Source: Prolixibacteraceae bacterium (lineage in GTDB: Bacteria; Bacteroidota; Bacteroidia; Bacteroidales; Prolixibacteraceae). From it: a DNA stretch of 38,286 nt. Numbering within the stretch: the first letter of the stretch is position 1; each line of letters starts with the position of its first letter. The notes below the pieces were generated by a model. The model worked only from the letters and a program-made list of their open reading frames with translations. It was not told the DNA's origin and did no database searches. Shown here in pieces: positions 26,564 through 35,665 of the stretch. The position numbers and the translations under genes were made by a program. Location: contig JAIOZY010000048.1 in the NCBI GenBank assembly GCA_021740385.1, forward strand, positions 1 through 38,286, in the 5' to 3' direction.

Positions 26564-27955
26564 ATGATTTATATAAAAAATTTTTTATTCGTTGTTTTAC
26601 TTTTTTTCGCTTTATTCTTTTCAGGATGTAGTAAAGACCTGCCGTCAGATACTGTAATTTCTGACAATTTCGAATCGGGAAGTATTGGTGAAGCAATACA
26701 AACCGGAGACGGAATATGGGAACTCTCCATTGCTGATGATAATGACAACCCCGAACTTCCGGATAACTGGCGTTGCTGGTGGTACGTAAAAATGGGAAAC
26801 GCCCCTTTGTCAAATCCGGTTGATTTAACCCTGAAAAAATCAGGCTGGCCCTATTACTATATTCCTGTTTTTACATACGATCAGAAAACATGGCACCATT
26901 TTGCCGAAGATGAAGTTTATCAAAATGAGGCGAATGAAATAATTATAACGAAACAATCAGAACAAAAGCGGGTTTGGATCAGCCGGTTCTACCCCTATAC
27001 ATTTACCGACCTTGAAAACTACCTTGAAAGCATTCAGGGAAGCCCTTATCTTGACATTCAGGTACAGGGATATTCCCAGCAGGGGAAGCCAGTTTACTTA
27101 TTGAAAATCACCGATCCGTTGATCCCGGTTACGGATAAAGAAAGAATTTTCATGCATGCCCGCACCCATCCGGCCGAAACACCGCCGTCGTTTATGCTCG
27201 AGGGGTTGATTAATTTTCTGTTATCGGGCGAAGCAGCAGCTTATGAAATGCTGGCCGGTTTCGAATTCTACATTTTCCCCATGCAAAATGTGGACGGGGT
27301 AACAGCCGGAAATTACCGCTCGACACCCAAATCGGAAAACCTCGAGGTAATGTGGTATTACAACAGCAACAACCCCCTTGTTTTAACAAGCGATGCACCC
27401 GTTGAAGTTGGTATTGTACACCAGGTTGCAGCCGGGCTAATGGCCGATGGGGGGCCGCCGGTTTCCATCGCCCTTAACCTGCACGCGTCGAACAGCGAAC
27501 CCGACATCCGCCCTTTCTTCTTTCCACATTTTGGCAGTGAAGCACAGGGATATGCCCCCGGTGAAGCATCGTTGTGGAACAAACAGCTTCGTTTTATTTC
27601 CTGTTTATCTGCCCATACCGGTGCAGATATGCTCGAACCCCTACCCGAAGAAGGGGGAAGCAGTTTTGCTACAAAAACCTATCCCGAGAGTTGGTGGTGG
27701 GCAAATTTCAATGAAGAGGTAATGGCCATGACCATGGAACTGACCTACGGCAGGGCCGGCCATGCACCGCGTTGGGTTGAACCTAATAACTTTCGTAAAC
27801 TGGGTGTTGACCTGGCTTTGGCCATTCGTGATTATTCAGGTGATTTGCCCGTACCCGTTGCAACAACAACAAAATCGGCAAGGGCTGCCCGCATGGCAGG
27901 CTTGAAATATCCCGAACTTTACCCGCCTGCTGATAAAAACGAGCTGAAAGAATAA
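26564..27955 (+). CDS. M14 zinc carboxypeptidase-like lipoprotein
   Basis: A 463-residue lipoprotein: a hydrophobic signal with lipobox FFSGC places the lipid on Cys22 or so. An N-terminal beta domain (about 35-150) precedes an M14 metallopeptidase domain. The zinc ligands appear as His202 and Glu205 in RTHPAETP and His307 in LNLHASN; the catalytic Glu is Glu392 in TMELTYG. The beta domain plus M14 layout recalls the cytosolic carboxypeptidase-like subfamily, although this protein is exported. It should trim C-terminal residues of peptides in the periplasm or at the outer membrane. It lies 39 bp after the PIN-PhoH gene. The peptide substrate is unknown. Confidence 0.9.
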   Translation: MIYIKNFLFVVLLFFALFFSGCSKDLPSDTVISDNFESGSIGEAIQTGDGIWELSIADDNDNPELPDNWRCWWYVKMGNAPLSNPVDLTLKKSGWPYYYIPVFTYDQKTWHHFAEDEVYQNEANEIIITKQSEQKRVWISRFYPYTFTDLENYLESIQGSPYLDIQVQGYSQQGKPVYLLKITDPLIPVTDKERIFMHARTHPAETPPSFMLEGLINFLLSGEAAAYEMLAGFEFYIFPMQNVDGVTAGNYRSTPKSENLEVMWYYNSNNPLVLTSDAPVEVGIVHQVAAGLMADGGPPVSIALNLHASNSEPDIRPFFFPHFGSEAQGYAPGEASLWNKQLRFISCLSAHTGADMLEPLPEEGGSSFATKTYPESWWWANFNEEVMAMTMELTYGRAGHAPRWVEPNNFRKLGVDLALAIRDYSGDLPVPVATTTKSARAARMAGLKYPELYPPADKNELKE

Positions 27956-28021
27956 CGTTTTAACAAAATTTAATGATCGTTTTTTCAGGTACAACAATAA
28001 TTCCCCCACCCTCCCGTTTTT

Positions 28022-28103
28022 TAGAAACAAGGATTGGGAAGTTTCTCAAGTTTTATTGCAGGTTATCGTTGGTCAAAACCCTTATCCTCCCAATCCTTTT
28101 TTT
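28022..28103 (+). promoter_or_regulatory. Terminator-like leader with competing hairpin before nitroreductase
   Basis: An 11-bp perfect inverted repeat (28029-28039 AAGGATTGGGA with 28088-28098 TCCCAATCCTT) runs into seven Ts (28097-28103), like an intrinsic terminator with a 48-base loop. The left arm lies inside the loop of a second possible hairpin, AGAAAC (28023-28028) with GTTTCT (28041-28046), so the two folds exclude each other. The T-run ends 25 bases before the nitroreductase ATG. It may be a plain terminator for the carboxypeptidase gene, or an attenuator. Confidence 0.4.
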
Positions 28104-28128
28104 ATCTTTCCCGAAAAAATAAATCATC

Positions 28129-28698
28129 ATGATCAGAGAGCTTATTTTAAAAAACCGCAGTTACCGGCGTTTCGATGAATCGGTAAAAATTTCTTCAGAA
28201 CAACTGAAAAGCTGGATCGGGCTGGCCCGCTTAGCAGCATCGGGGCGCAACATGCAACCCCTGAAATACATTCTTTCGACCGAGGAATCAAAAAATGAAA
28301 AAATATTTTCAACACTGGCATGGGCCGGTTACCTGAAGGATTGGGATGGCCCGGTGAAAGGCGAACGCCCCGTGGCATACATTATCCAGTTGCTCGATAC
28401 AGACATTTCGGAAAAGTTTTATTGCGACGACGGTATTGCCATGCAAAACATCCTTTTGGGTGCCGTGGAAGCGGGTTTTGGCGGCTGTATTTTTCAATCA
28501 GTCAACAAACCAAAGCTCATGGAACTTCTCTGCATTTCCGTCCGTTACAAAATTTTAAATGTAATCGCCCTGGGAAAACCTGCCGAAAAAGTTGTTGTTG
28601 AGGAAGTGAAAAACGGCGACATAAAATACTGGCGCGACGAAAAGGGAATACACCATGTGCCCAAACGCAGTCTCGATGAACTCATCCTGCATTTATAG
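28129..28698 (+). CDS. Nitroreductase family protein
   Basis: A 189-residue protein of normal size for FMN-dependent nitroreductases. Marks are the opening LILKNRSYRRFDES (FMN phosphate contacts), GLARLAASGRNMQPLKYIL, DDGIAMQNILLGAVEAGFGGCIF in the middle helix, and LNVIALGKPAE near the end. It should reduce quinones, nitro compounds or flavins with NAD(P)H in the cytoplasm. The 173-bp gap before it holds a terminator-like structure, so its transcription may be controlled in the leader. Confidence 0.93.
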   Translation: MIRELILKNRSYRRFDESVKISSEQLKSWIGLARLAASGRNMQPLKYILSTEESKNEKIFSTLAWAGYLKDWDGPVKGERPVAYIIQLLDTDISEKFYCDDGIAMQNILLGAVEAGFGGCIFQSVNKPKLMELLCISVRYKILNVIALGKPAEKVVVEEVKNGDIKYWRDEKGIHHVPKRSLDELILHL

Positions 28699-28791
28699 GG
28701 CTTTGTGTTTCTTGTACACTTATGTTTTCTTTTCGTTAAGTTCATCGATAAAAAAGACTGATAATTGGATAATACAACAATAATTCTTTCA

Positions 28792-28824
28792 TTTGAAGCG
28801 GGAGATTTTTGGAGATTATTTTTG
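28792..28824 (+). promoter_or_regulatory. Bacteroidota-type promoter for the PAS kinase gene
   Basis: TTTG at 28792-28795, a 21-base spacer, then TATTTTTG at 28817-28824. This fits the Bacteroidota sigma consensus TTTG-N19-21-TAnnTTTG at every fixed base. Transcription would begin near 28831, giving a leader of about 44 bases before the ATG at 28875. Confidence 0.65.
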
Positions 28825-28874
28825 TCACACTTATTTGGTAAAAGGGATGGGTTAACCAATTTAACCTTATTACC

Positions 28875-30341
28875 ATGAATGTACAAAACACAACCTACCG
28901 GGAGTTACAAAACGAAGTAACTGAAAGCAACACACAGCTCGATCTCATTTTCAACACACTGCCACAATCGATGGCGCTGGTCAATCCAAATTTTGAAATA
29001 TTGCGGGTAAATCAAAATTTTCTTGACCTCTATGGCGTAAAAAACGAAGACGTTATTGGACATAAATGCCATTATGCCTGTTTTAAAAGCCACCATGTAT
29101 GTACCGGCTGCCTGGTTGAAAAAGCACTAACCAGCAAAAAAACCGAAAAGAAAATTAAATCGTTTCCCAACGGTGAAATTTGTGAAATGACTGCAAAACC
29201 GGTGCTAAACCAAAAAGGTGAAATAACCCATATACTTGATATCCGCACCAATATTACCGAGTTGGTTGATAAAGAACGGGAATTGCGCAGGGTGCAGTTT
29301 GCCATGAACCAGTCGAACGATGAATTTTGGCTGTTCGATAAAAACTGGAAAGCCGTGTATGTAAGTAATGCAGCATCGGTTAACATGGGTTACGACATTG
29401 TCGAACTGAAAAAAATACCGCTTGAAAAATTCAACCTGCTGCCCCGCATTGAAAATTTAGTGTTGCTTTTTGAGAAGTTGAAAAAACAAAAGAATGTCCG
29501 CATTGAATCGGTTCAGTTCAGGAAAGACGGGTCGACTTATCCCTGCGAAATGAACCTGAGCTATTTTGCCGACCACGAAGAGTTTGTTTATGTGGTAGTA
29601 CGCAACATCACCAACAGGAAAAAGCGGGAAAACGAATTGATTGAATCACGGGAAAAAGCAGAAAAGGCATCCCGTTTGAAATCGACATTTTTGGCCAACA
29701 TGAGCCACGAAATACGTACGCCCATGAATGCCATTATCGGTTTTTCGAACCTGCTGATGGAAGAGGAATTTGATGATATAATTAAAAACGAACTTAAAAG
29801 TGAGATAAAGTCGAACAGTAATTACCTTTTGGCAATTATTACCGATATAATGGAAATTTCACAGCTCGAGTCGGGGAACCGGGTTGTTGAAAAACAGGAA
29901 GCAGATGTAAAAAAGTTACTGAAAGAAATTTTTAAAATCCAGCAGGCTAAATGTCCCGGTCAGGTGAGTTTTAATCTTGAAGTTGAAATTCCCGCTGAAC
30001 GTGAAAAGATCATATCCGATAAAAACATTTTAAGGCAATTGTTTGACAGGCTGCTTTCCAATGCTTTCAAGTTTACATCCTCAGGCGCAATAACAATGGG
30101 TTGTACCTACGTTAAAAACCAAAAAGCCTTTAAGTTTTGGGTAAAAGATTCCGGAATTGGCATTCCAGCAGAACATTATGACGAAATTTTTGACCCGTTT
30201 CACCAGTTGAACCCGATGATGAAAGGCGTTGGGATTGGATTATCCATCTGCAGGACACATGCAGCCATGCTTGACACAAAAATTCAGGTTAACTCTGAAC
30301 CGGGAAAAGGATCAGTTTTTTCATTCAATATTGGGAAGTGA
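28875..30341 (+). CDS. PAS sensor histidine kinase with cysteine-rich PAS
   Basis: A 488-residue cytoplasmic kinase without membrane segments. The first PAS domain (about 18-125) carries four cysteines, Cys65-x3-Cys69-x6-Cys76-x2-Cys79, fit for metal or redox sensing. A second PAS lies at about 140-255. HisKA follows with phospho-acceptor His278 (NMSHEIRTPMNA), then a HATPase_c domain with N-box LLSNAFKFT, G1 DSGIGIP and G2 GVGIGLSICR. No receiver domain is attached. It is convergent with the KdpE-like regulator gene and belongs to another transcript, so its partner regulator is unknown. The strong promoter match suggests it is transcribed alone. Confidence 0.92.
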   Translation: MNVQNTTYRELQNEVTESNTQLDLIFNTLPQSMALVNPNFEILRVNQNFLDLYGVKNEDVIGHKCHYACFKSHHVCTGCLVEKALTSKKTEKKIKSFPNGEICEMTAKPVLNQKGEITHILDIRTNITELVDKERELRRVQFAMNQSNDEFWLFDKNWKAVYVSNAASVNMGYDIVELKKIPLEKFNLLPRIENLVLLFEKLKKQKNVRIESVQFRKDGSTYPCEMNLSYFADHEEFVYVVVRNITNRKKRENELIESREKAEKASRLKSTFLANMSHEIRTPMNAIIGFSNLLMEEEFDDIIKNELKSEIKSNSNYLLAIITDIMEISQLESGNRVVEKQEADVKKLLKEIFKIQQAKCPGQVSFNLEVEIPAEREKIISDKNILRQLFDRLLSNAFKFTSSGAITMGCTYVKNQKAFKFWVKDSGIGIPAEHYDEIFDPFHQLNPMMKGVGIGLSICRTHAAMLDTKIQVNSEPGKGSVFSFNIGK

Positions 30342-30347
30342 TTTTTT

Positions 30348-31031
30348 TCATTCGCCAAAACGGTATCCAATACCCGACTCGGTAATAATCAAAGAAGGCT
30401 TTGAAGGGTTGTCTTCAACCTTTTTTCGCAGTTGTGCAATATAAACCCTCAGATACTGGGTTTGTTGAATATAACTATACCCCCAAATTTCTTTTAAAAT
30501 ATACTGGTGGGTTAATACACGACCCTGGTTTTTCGAAAGGAGGCATAGCAATGAAAATTCCGTTGATGTTAATTTAATGATATTGTTGTTCTTACGCACT
30601 ATGTGGTTGACAAGGTCGATTGTAAGGGAACCAAATGTTAGGATTTCTGCATCCTTTTTATTTTCAGTGGCACGGAAAGCGGCTCTTATCCTGGCCAATA
30701 ATTCACCACTTCTGAACGGTTTTGTAAGGTAATCGTTTGCCCCCTGGTCAAGAGCTGTAATGATATCTTCTTCCGACTGGCGCACCGAAAGTATAATGAT
30801 GGGCTTTGAATACCAGTCGCGCAATTTTTTCAGCAATTCGAGCCCGTCGATGTCGGGAAGTCCCAGGTCAAGAATAATCATGGCCGGGTGATGCGATGCT
30901 GCATCTATAAGGCCGTCTTTGCCTGTTGACGACTGTATAACTTTATACCCGTTTGCTGAAAGTGTAATGTCGAGCAACCTGCGGATTTGAATTTCATCGT
31001 CAATAATTAATATTGTCTCGTTTTCGTTCAT
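30348..31031 (-). CDS. KdpE-like OmpR/PhoB response regulator
   Basis: A 227-residue regulator. The receiver domain has the acidic pocket IIDDE (Asp11, Asp12), phospho-acceptor Asp55 (IILDLGLPD) and Lys in YLTKPFR. The C-terminal winged helix (about 130-227) ends VYIAQLRKKVEDNP and SGIGYRF, the OmpR-type recognition region. It resembles KdpE, the regulator of potassium transport genes. Its start lies 5 bp after the histidine kinase gene, so the two are a pair. The preceding trkH gene gives a natural target. Ends 6 bp from the convergent PAS kinase gene. Confidence 0.92.
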   Translation of the reverse strand: MNENETILIIDDEIQIRRLLDITLSANGYKVIQSSTGKDGLIDAASHHPAMIILDLGLPDIDGLELLKKLRDWYSKPIIILSVRQSEEDIITALDQGANDYLTKPFRSGELLARIRAAFRATENKKDAEILTFGSLTIDLVNHIVRKNNNIIKLTSTEFSLLCLLSKNQGRVLTHQYILKEIWGYSYIQQTQYLRVYIAQLRKKVEDNPSKPSLIITESGIGYRFGE

Positions 31032-31036
31032 GATAT

Positions 31037-32569
31037 TTAAAGTTGAAGGTTCTCAATGCCGGGGTTTTCCGAAGGGATAATGATGGTAAAAACAGCTCCG
31101 CCTTCTTTTTTGTTTTCAGCTATTATTGTTCCTTTATGGGCTTCAACAAAACCTTTTGCAATGGATAAGCCCAACCCCAGTCCGCCGGTTTTGCTGCTTT
31201 TTGCCCGGGTAAATTTTTTGAAAATCCTTGGAAGCAATTCATCGGGCAGGCCCGGACCTTTATCGGAAACCTGAATAATAAGTTCACCATTCTTATAATC
31301 TGATTGCAGAATGATTTCAAACAATGCCGGCGTGTGTTGGATTGAGTTTACAAGTAAATTATAAAGTACTTGTTCCATTAATCCGAAATCAATTTTCACC
31401 AATGGCATGTATTCGGGAACAATAATTTTGAATGAAAACGGTTTGAGTTCGTTGGCAAGTTCTTCGCTTACTTTATGGAACAAATCGTTAATATCGTACC
31501 AGTCGAGTCGGACAGAGATTCTGCCACTTTCAAGCCTTGACATATTTAACAAGTTCTCTATAAGCCTGTTAAGCCTAAGCGAAGCCGTTAGTATCTCAGT
31601 AAAAAGTTCCGATTGCACATTTCCCGGGTGCGATGCATTGATAAGGGTATCGGAAGCCCCCATAATGGTAGCAACGGGGATCCTCAGCTCGTGCGAAATT
31701 GAGTTAAAAAGGGTTTTATACAACCGGTCCGATTCATCAAAAAATTTCACCTTTTGGGCAAGTTCATCCAAAAACTCGCGCTCGAGGGCGTTTGATATGA
31801 GTGTGAGGTATGTTTCCCAAAAAACTTTTTTGTCGTCGTTAAACGATTGTTCATGCCTGGCAACAGCAATCCCGGGCACAATCCTCGTCCCGGGCAAAGG
31901 GTAAAATGTTACAGGAATTGAATTGAAGTTAGCGGTGTTTGCCCCCGCTTTTTGCGCGTGGTTAAAAACCCATTCGGCAATTTTTGTCTCTTCGGAAGTA
32001 ATGGGTTCTGCATTAATTTTTCCAACATTCGATAAAACATTGTTCCCATCCTGCAAATAAAATTCAAGATTCTTAACATCGAAGTGTTCTTGAATTTCCT
32101 TTATAGCAACGCTTATAACTTCGTCAATTCCGCTTGCTTTCGATAACTCTTTTGTTAGTTGAAAAAGTGCGTTGGTTCTCACCTCGCGTTCGCGGGCAAA
32201 ATATTCCTGGCGCCTTACCCTGGTGGTGAAAATACCGCTAAGGAGTGCAATGATGAAAAACAAACCGAAGGTGAGAATATCTTCTGCCTTTTCGATATGA
32301 AAAGTATAATGCGGGGGGATGAAGAAAAAATTCCATACCAGTGCGCTTAAAGCTGCCGCAAGAAAAACCGGGCCTATACCCACAAAGGTTGCCAGTATCG
32401 AAACAATGAAAAGGAAAATGTATGAAACAACATGGTAGCCCTGCATTTTTTGAAGGGGGATGCAAACCAGCGCCGTTAAACCAATAATAATGGTAGAAAG
32501 CAGGTAGTGGTTTATCCTTATTTTGAACTTTGGACCTTTAATGTTGCTTATGTTTTTACCAATGTTCAT
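31037..32569 (-). CDS. KdpD-like histidine kinase without KdpD/Usp input domains
   Basis: A 510-residue kinase. Residues about 15-110 form a DUF4118 four-helix membrane unit as found in the middle of KdpD (recognisable stretch ALVWNFFFIPPHYTF). A GAF-like region follows (about 130-270), then HisKA with His293 (SISHELRIPVA) and a HATPase_c domain with NLLVNSIQHT, DKGPGLP and GLGLGLSIAKGF. Full KdpD has about 400 further N-terminal residues with a nucleotide-binding KdpD domain and a Usp domain; these are absent and no space exists for them. The start is the ATG at 32569; a TTG 48 bases earlier would overlap trkH. It probably senses potassium or osmotic state for the trkH operon. Confidence 0.9.
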   Translation of the reverse strand: MNIGKNISNIKGPKFKIRINHYLLSTIIIGLTALVCIPLQKMQGYHVVSYIFLFIVSILATFVGIGPVFLAAALSALVWNFFFIPPHYTFHIEKAEDILTFGLFFIIALLSGIFTTRVRRQEYFAREREVRTNALFQLTKELSKASGIDEVISVAIKEIQEHFDVKNLEFYLQDGNNVLSNVGKINAEPITSEETKIAEWVFNHAQKAGANTANFNSIPVTFYPLPGTRIVPGIAVARHEQSFNDDKKVFWETYLTLISNALEREFLDELAQKVKFFDESDRLYKTLFNSISHELRIPVATIMGASDTLINASHPGNVQSELFTEILTASLRLNRLIENLLNMSRLESGRISVRLDWYDINDLFHKVSEELANELKPFSFKIIVPEYMPLVKIDFGLMEQVLYNLLVNSIQHTPALFEIILQSDYKNGELIIQVSDKGPGLPDELLPRIFKKFTRAKSSKTGGLGLGLSIAKGFVEAHKGTIIAENKKEGGAVFTIIIPSENPGIENLQL

Positions 32570-32604
32570 TTTCACAAAAGTAGTTGTTTTACAAAAGAAT
32601 GTGT

Positions 32605-34056
32605 TTATGCCTTCCAAAATTTTCGGGAAAATAAAATGATTATTGTATAAATCTCGAGCCGGCCAAGAAGCATCAGCATACTTAGTATGACCTTTGCCAC
32701 ATCGGATAAATGGGAAAAATTACCGGCAGGGCCAACCGATCCGAGCCCGGGGCCAATGCCGGCCATGCAGGTAGCGGCCGAACTTGAAGCGGTTTTCGCA
32801 TCAAGTCCTGTTAACACCAACAGAAAGGTGCCCCCGATAAAAATTATGAAATATAAAAAGATGAATGAAAGAATAGACCTGTTGTTTTCATCACTCAGGG
32901 ATTTGTTGTTGTATTTTAGCGGGATTACAGCATTGGGCAAAATTGATTGCTTAATAATGTATTGAATGTTTTTGTACAAGATAACATGACGGGCCATTTT
33001 TATTCCCCCGGCCGTAGAGCCGGTGCTTCCGCCAAAAAACATGCACATGAAAATTAGCCCCCAGGCATAAACAGGCCACAATTGGTAATCGGCTGTGGCG
33101 TAACCGGTGCACGTTACAATTGATATAACCTGAAAAAACGATTCCCTGAACGATTCTTCAAGGGGTTTATGCATGTTGAAAAACAGCGATGCTGTAATTA
33201 CCGAGCCAGCAATAAAAATTACAATTAGGTATAAACGTAACTCTTCGTTTTTTGTTATTTTTTTAAAATCAAGTTTGTAAAGGTTGTAGTGTATCACAAA
33301 GTTCATACCCGATAACAGCATAAAAATCATAACCACGTATTGAATGTACGGCGAATAACCCCCTATGCTTGAATTTTTTGGAGAAAAACCGCCTGTGGCA
33401 ATGGTGCCAAAAGCATGACAAATACTTTCGAAAAGGTTCATCCCGCCAATTAATAACAGGATTACCTCGGCAATAGTAAGCAGGAAATATATTAGTAATA
33501 TCCGTTTGCCCGTTGAAACAATGCGGTAATGGATTTTTTCCTGTAACGACGACTCAAGTGTGAAAAGGTTGTAACTCCCCATGCCAAGCGAGGGCATAAC
33601 AATTATTACCAGCACAATTATCCCAACTCCCCCAATCCAGTGGGTCAAACTCCTCCAAAACAATATCGATTTTGGTAAGGCTTCAATGTCGGTTAAAATA
33701 GACGATCCGGTTGTTGTAAAACCAGAAGTCGATTCAAAAAATGCATCGATAAAATGCGGAATTGAACCTGAAAAAATGTAGGGCAAACTCCCTAAAAGCC
33801 CCATCAACAACCATGAAACCGTTACTGTAAAATAGGCCTCTTTTCTTTCGAGGCCAATTTCACCTGTTTTAGCGCGTGCAATAAAATAAAACAGTACGCC
33901 AATAAAGGTTATAATCAGAAAAGAAAAAAGAAAGGGGCGAATACTTTCGGAATAGATCAACGCGGTGATCATTGAAAGAATCAGCGCAAGCGACAGTATT
34001 AGCATGCTTCTGCTGAGCACTTTAAATACTGTTTTATAATTGATGATTTCTTTCAT
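32605..34056 (-). CDS. trkH: TrkH-type potassium uptake channel protein
   Basis: A 483-residue membrane protein with about ten helices and four pore loops: TSGFTTTGSS, GTIATGGFSP, VTCTGYATADY, and GIGPGLGSVG near the end. STGSTAGGIKMAR is also typical of the family. It conducts potassium into the cell, usually with a nucleotide-binding TrkA ring on the inner face. No trkA gene lies next to it here. It heads an operon with the KdpD-like kinase (35 bp on) and KdpE-like regulator, so regulation by that pair is likely. The 229-bp gap upstream, shared with the divergent MFS gene, shows no clear consensus promoter. Confidence 0.94.
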   Translation of the reverse strand: MKEIINYKTVFKVLSRSMLILSLALILSMITALIYSESIRPFLFSFLIITFIGVLFYFIARAKTGEIGLERKEAYFTVTVSWLLMGLLGSLPYIFSGSIPHFIDAFFESTSGFTTTGSSILTDIEALPKSILFWRSLTHWIGGVGIIVLVIIVMPSLGMGSYNLFTLESSLQEKIHYRIVSTGKRILLIYFLLTIAEVILLLIGGMNLFESICHAFGTIATGGFSPKNSSIGGYSPYIQYVVMIFMLLSGMNFVIHYNLYKLDFKKITKNEELRLYLIVIFIAGSVITASLFFNMHKPLEESFRESFFQVISIVTCTGYATADYQLWPVYAWGLIFMCMFFGGSTGSTAGGIKMARHVILYKNIQYIIKQSILPNAVIPLKYNNKSLSDENNRSILSFIFLYFIIFIGGTFLLVLTGLDAKTASSSAATCMAGIGPGLGSVGPAGNFSHLSDVAKVILSMLMLLGRLEIYTIIILFSRKFWKA

Positions 34057-34285
34057 TCAGATTGAAATGCTAACTTATACCTGAAATTGTTCATTCATTA
34101 TTAGGACCACAAAAACATCTTGCAAAGGTGATTTCATTTTTATAAAAGAGTTATAAAGAAAGAGGCGAGGGTATAAATATTTTATAAAGAGCCCGGCATG
34201 GAAAACAAGATAAAAATCATGTGTCTTGGATTAAAGAAAATCATTATTTTGTGAACGTTTAATATTAATCCATCATACAAATATC

Positions 34286-35572
34286 ATGAGCAATCGTACC
34301 GCATTCCCCAGGGTATTCTGGGTGGCCAATTCAATTGAAGTTTTCGAGCGTTTTGCCTATTACGGCATTTACATGGGGTTTGGTATTTACCTGCAAAAAC
34401 TGGGGTATACAAAAGGCGATTTGGGCATTATCCAAAGCATTTTCCTGGCCATTTCGTATTTAATGCCGCTGTTTTCGGGCACTATTGCCGACCGTTACGG
34501 GTTTAAAAAGGTACTGATTATTTCGTACCTGGCTTATTTACCCTCCATTTTAATGCTCATCTATTTTAAAACATTTTCGGGCATCGCGCTTACCATGCTC
34601 ACCATTGGTTTTGCCGCGGGCATTTTTAAGCCCCTCATCTCGGCAACGGTACGTGCAACAACCGATTCGACCAACAAAACCATGGGGTTTGGTATTTTTT
34701 ACATGATGGTGAACCTGGGCGCATCGGCCGGTCCGCTGGTTATGGGCAAACTTAGGGCTATGAGCTGGGATTATGTGTTTTACACGGCAGCCGGCGCTAT
34801 TGGATTAATGCTTATCATTACCCTGTTGTTTTTTAAAGAACCGAAACGCGACATCCAAACGGCAACACTCAGACAAAAATTCATCGAAATTGGTGTAGCC
34901 CTCTCCGATATGAAATTCCTTTTTTTCCTCATTTTGCTGGGTCTTTTCTTTTGGCTGCCTTTCTGGGCTTTCTTTAATATACTGGCCGTTTATATTAACG
35001 ATTATATGAATACAGCCCAACTATTTGACGGCGTTTCGGGCGTTATAGGCGAGGGCATAACAAAAGCCCTTATCGCCAGCGAGGTCGATGGTGTTTGGCG
35101 CATCAATGCCGAAGCCATCTCGCATACAGGGTACATCATCATTGTTTTTCAATTGTTTATATCCCGAATTTTTGAAAAGCGATCGGCCATTCCCTCCTTC
35201 CTTTTGGGATTGTTAATTGCTGCATCGGGATTTGTTATACTTGGTTTTTCTGTAACATCGTTTAACGGGTTGGTTTTCCTCGGCGTTTTCCTTTTTGCTA
35301 TTGGCGAAATGATATCGTCGCCACGCATTCAGGAATACATCATGTGGATTGCTCCCAAGGAGAAAGCCGGGCTTTATATGGGGACCAATTTCCTGGCAAC
35401 CTGTATTGGGGCTTTAACCAGTGGTGTTTATACCTGGATTATGGGAAAATATGAAGCAGCCGGACATCCCGAGTACATTATGTACACGCTTGCTTTGCAT
35501 ACCCTGATTGGGATACTGGCTATTTTCCTCTTTACCCGGATTTTTGGCGGTTTTGTTGAGCGCCAGGAATAG
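34286..35572 (+). CDS. MFS transporter, POT/PTR-like
   Basis: A 428-residue protein with about 12 membrane helices. The first helix region carries EVFERFAYYGIYMG, close to the ERFxYYG motif of proton-coupled oligopeptide transporters. The MFS loop after helix 2 reads GTIADRYGFKK. A GIFKPLISATV stretch corresponds to the GIKP motif of the same family. A soluble insertion of about 30 residues lies near 250-280. Uptake of di- or tripeptides is the natural guess, but the POT match is partial. It is transcribed alone and divergently from trkH. Confidence 0.85.
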   Translation: MSNRTAFPRVFWVANSIEVFERFAYYGIYMGFGIYLQKLGYTKGDLGIIQSIFLAISYLMPLFSGTIADRYGFKKVLIISYLAYLPSILMLIYFKTFSGIALTMLTIGFAAGIFKPLISATVRATTDSTNKTMGFGIFYMMVNLGASAGPLVMGKLRAMSWDYVFYTAAGAIGLMLIITLLFFKEPKRDIQTATLRQKFIEIGVALSDMKFLFFLILLGLFFWLPFWAFFNILAVYINDYMNTAQLFDGVSGVIGEGITKALIASEVDGVWRINAEAISHTGYIIIVFQLFISRIFEKRSAIPSFLLGLLIAASGFVILGFSVTSFNGLVFLGVFLFAIGEMISSPRIQEYIMWIAPKEKAGLYMGTNFLATCIGALTSGVYTWIMGKYEAAGHPEYIMYTLALHTLIGILAIFLFTRIFGGFVERQE

Positions 35573-35588
35573 AGCAAACCTTAAACAA

Positions 35589-35618
35589 TTGCTTTCAATT
35601 TTTTAAAGTTGAATGCAA
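35589..35618. terminator. Hairpin between convergent genes
   Basis: TTGCTTTCAA (35589-35598) pairs with TTGAATGCAA (35609-35618) with one mismatch around a 10-base loop rich in T. It lies 17 bases after the MFS stop and about 48 before the end of the convergent proline dehydrogenase gene. The position fits a bidirectional terminator; there is no clean T-run after it. Confidence 0.4.
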
Positions 35619-35665
35619 CAAACAAAAATTTGCCTAAGGTTACAGGGTTCGCGATTATTCGAATA

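Noticed and set aside
31407-31904. 165-codon Ser/Leu-rich frame opposite the KdpD-like kinase
   Set aside because: Antisense shadow; the kinase motifs are on the other strand.
34224-34251. Promoter-like TCTTG and TATTTTG before the MFS gene
   Set aside because: The spacer is about 16 bases and the -7 box is one base short, so the match is too poor to list.
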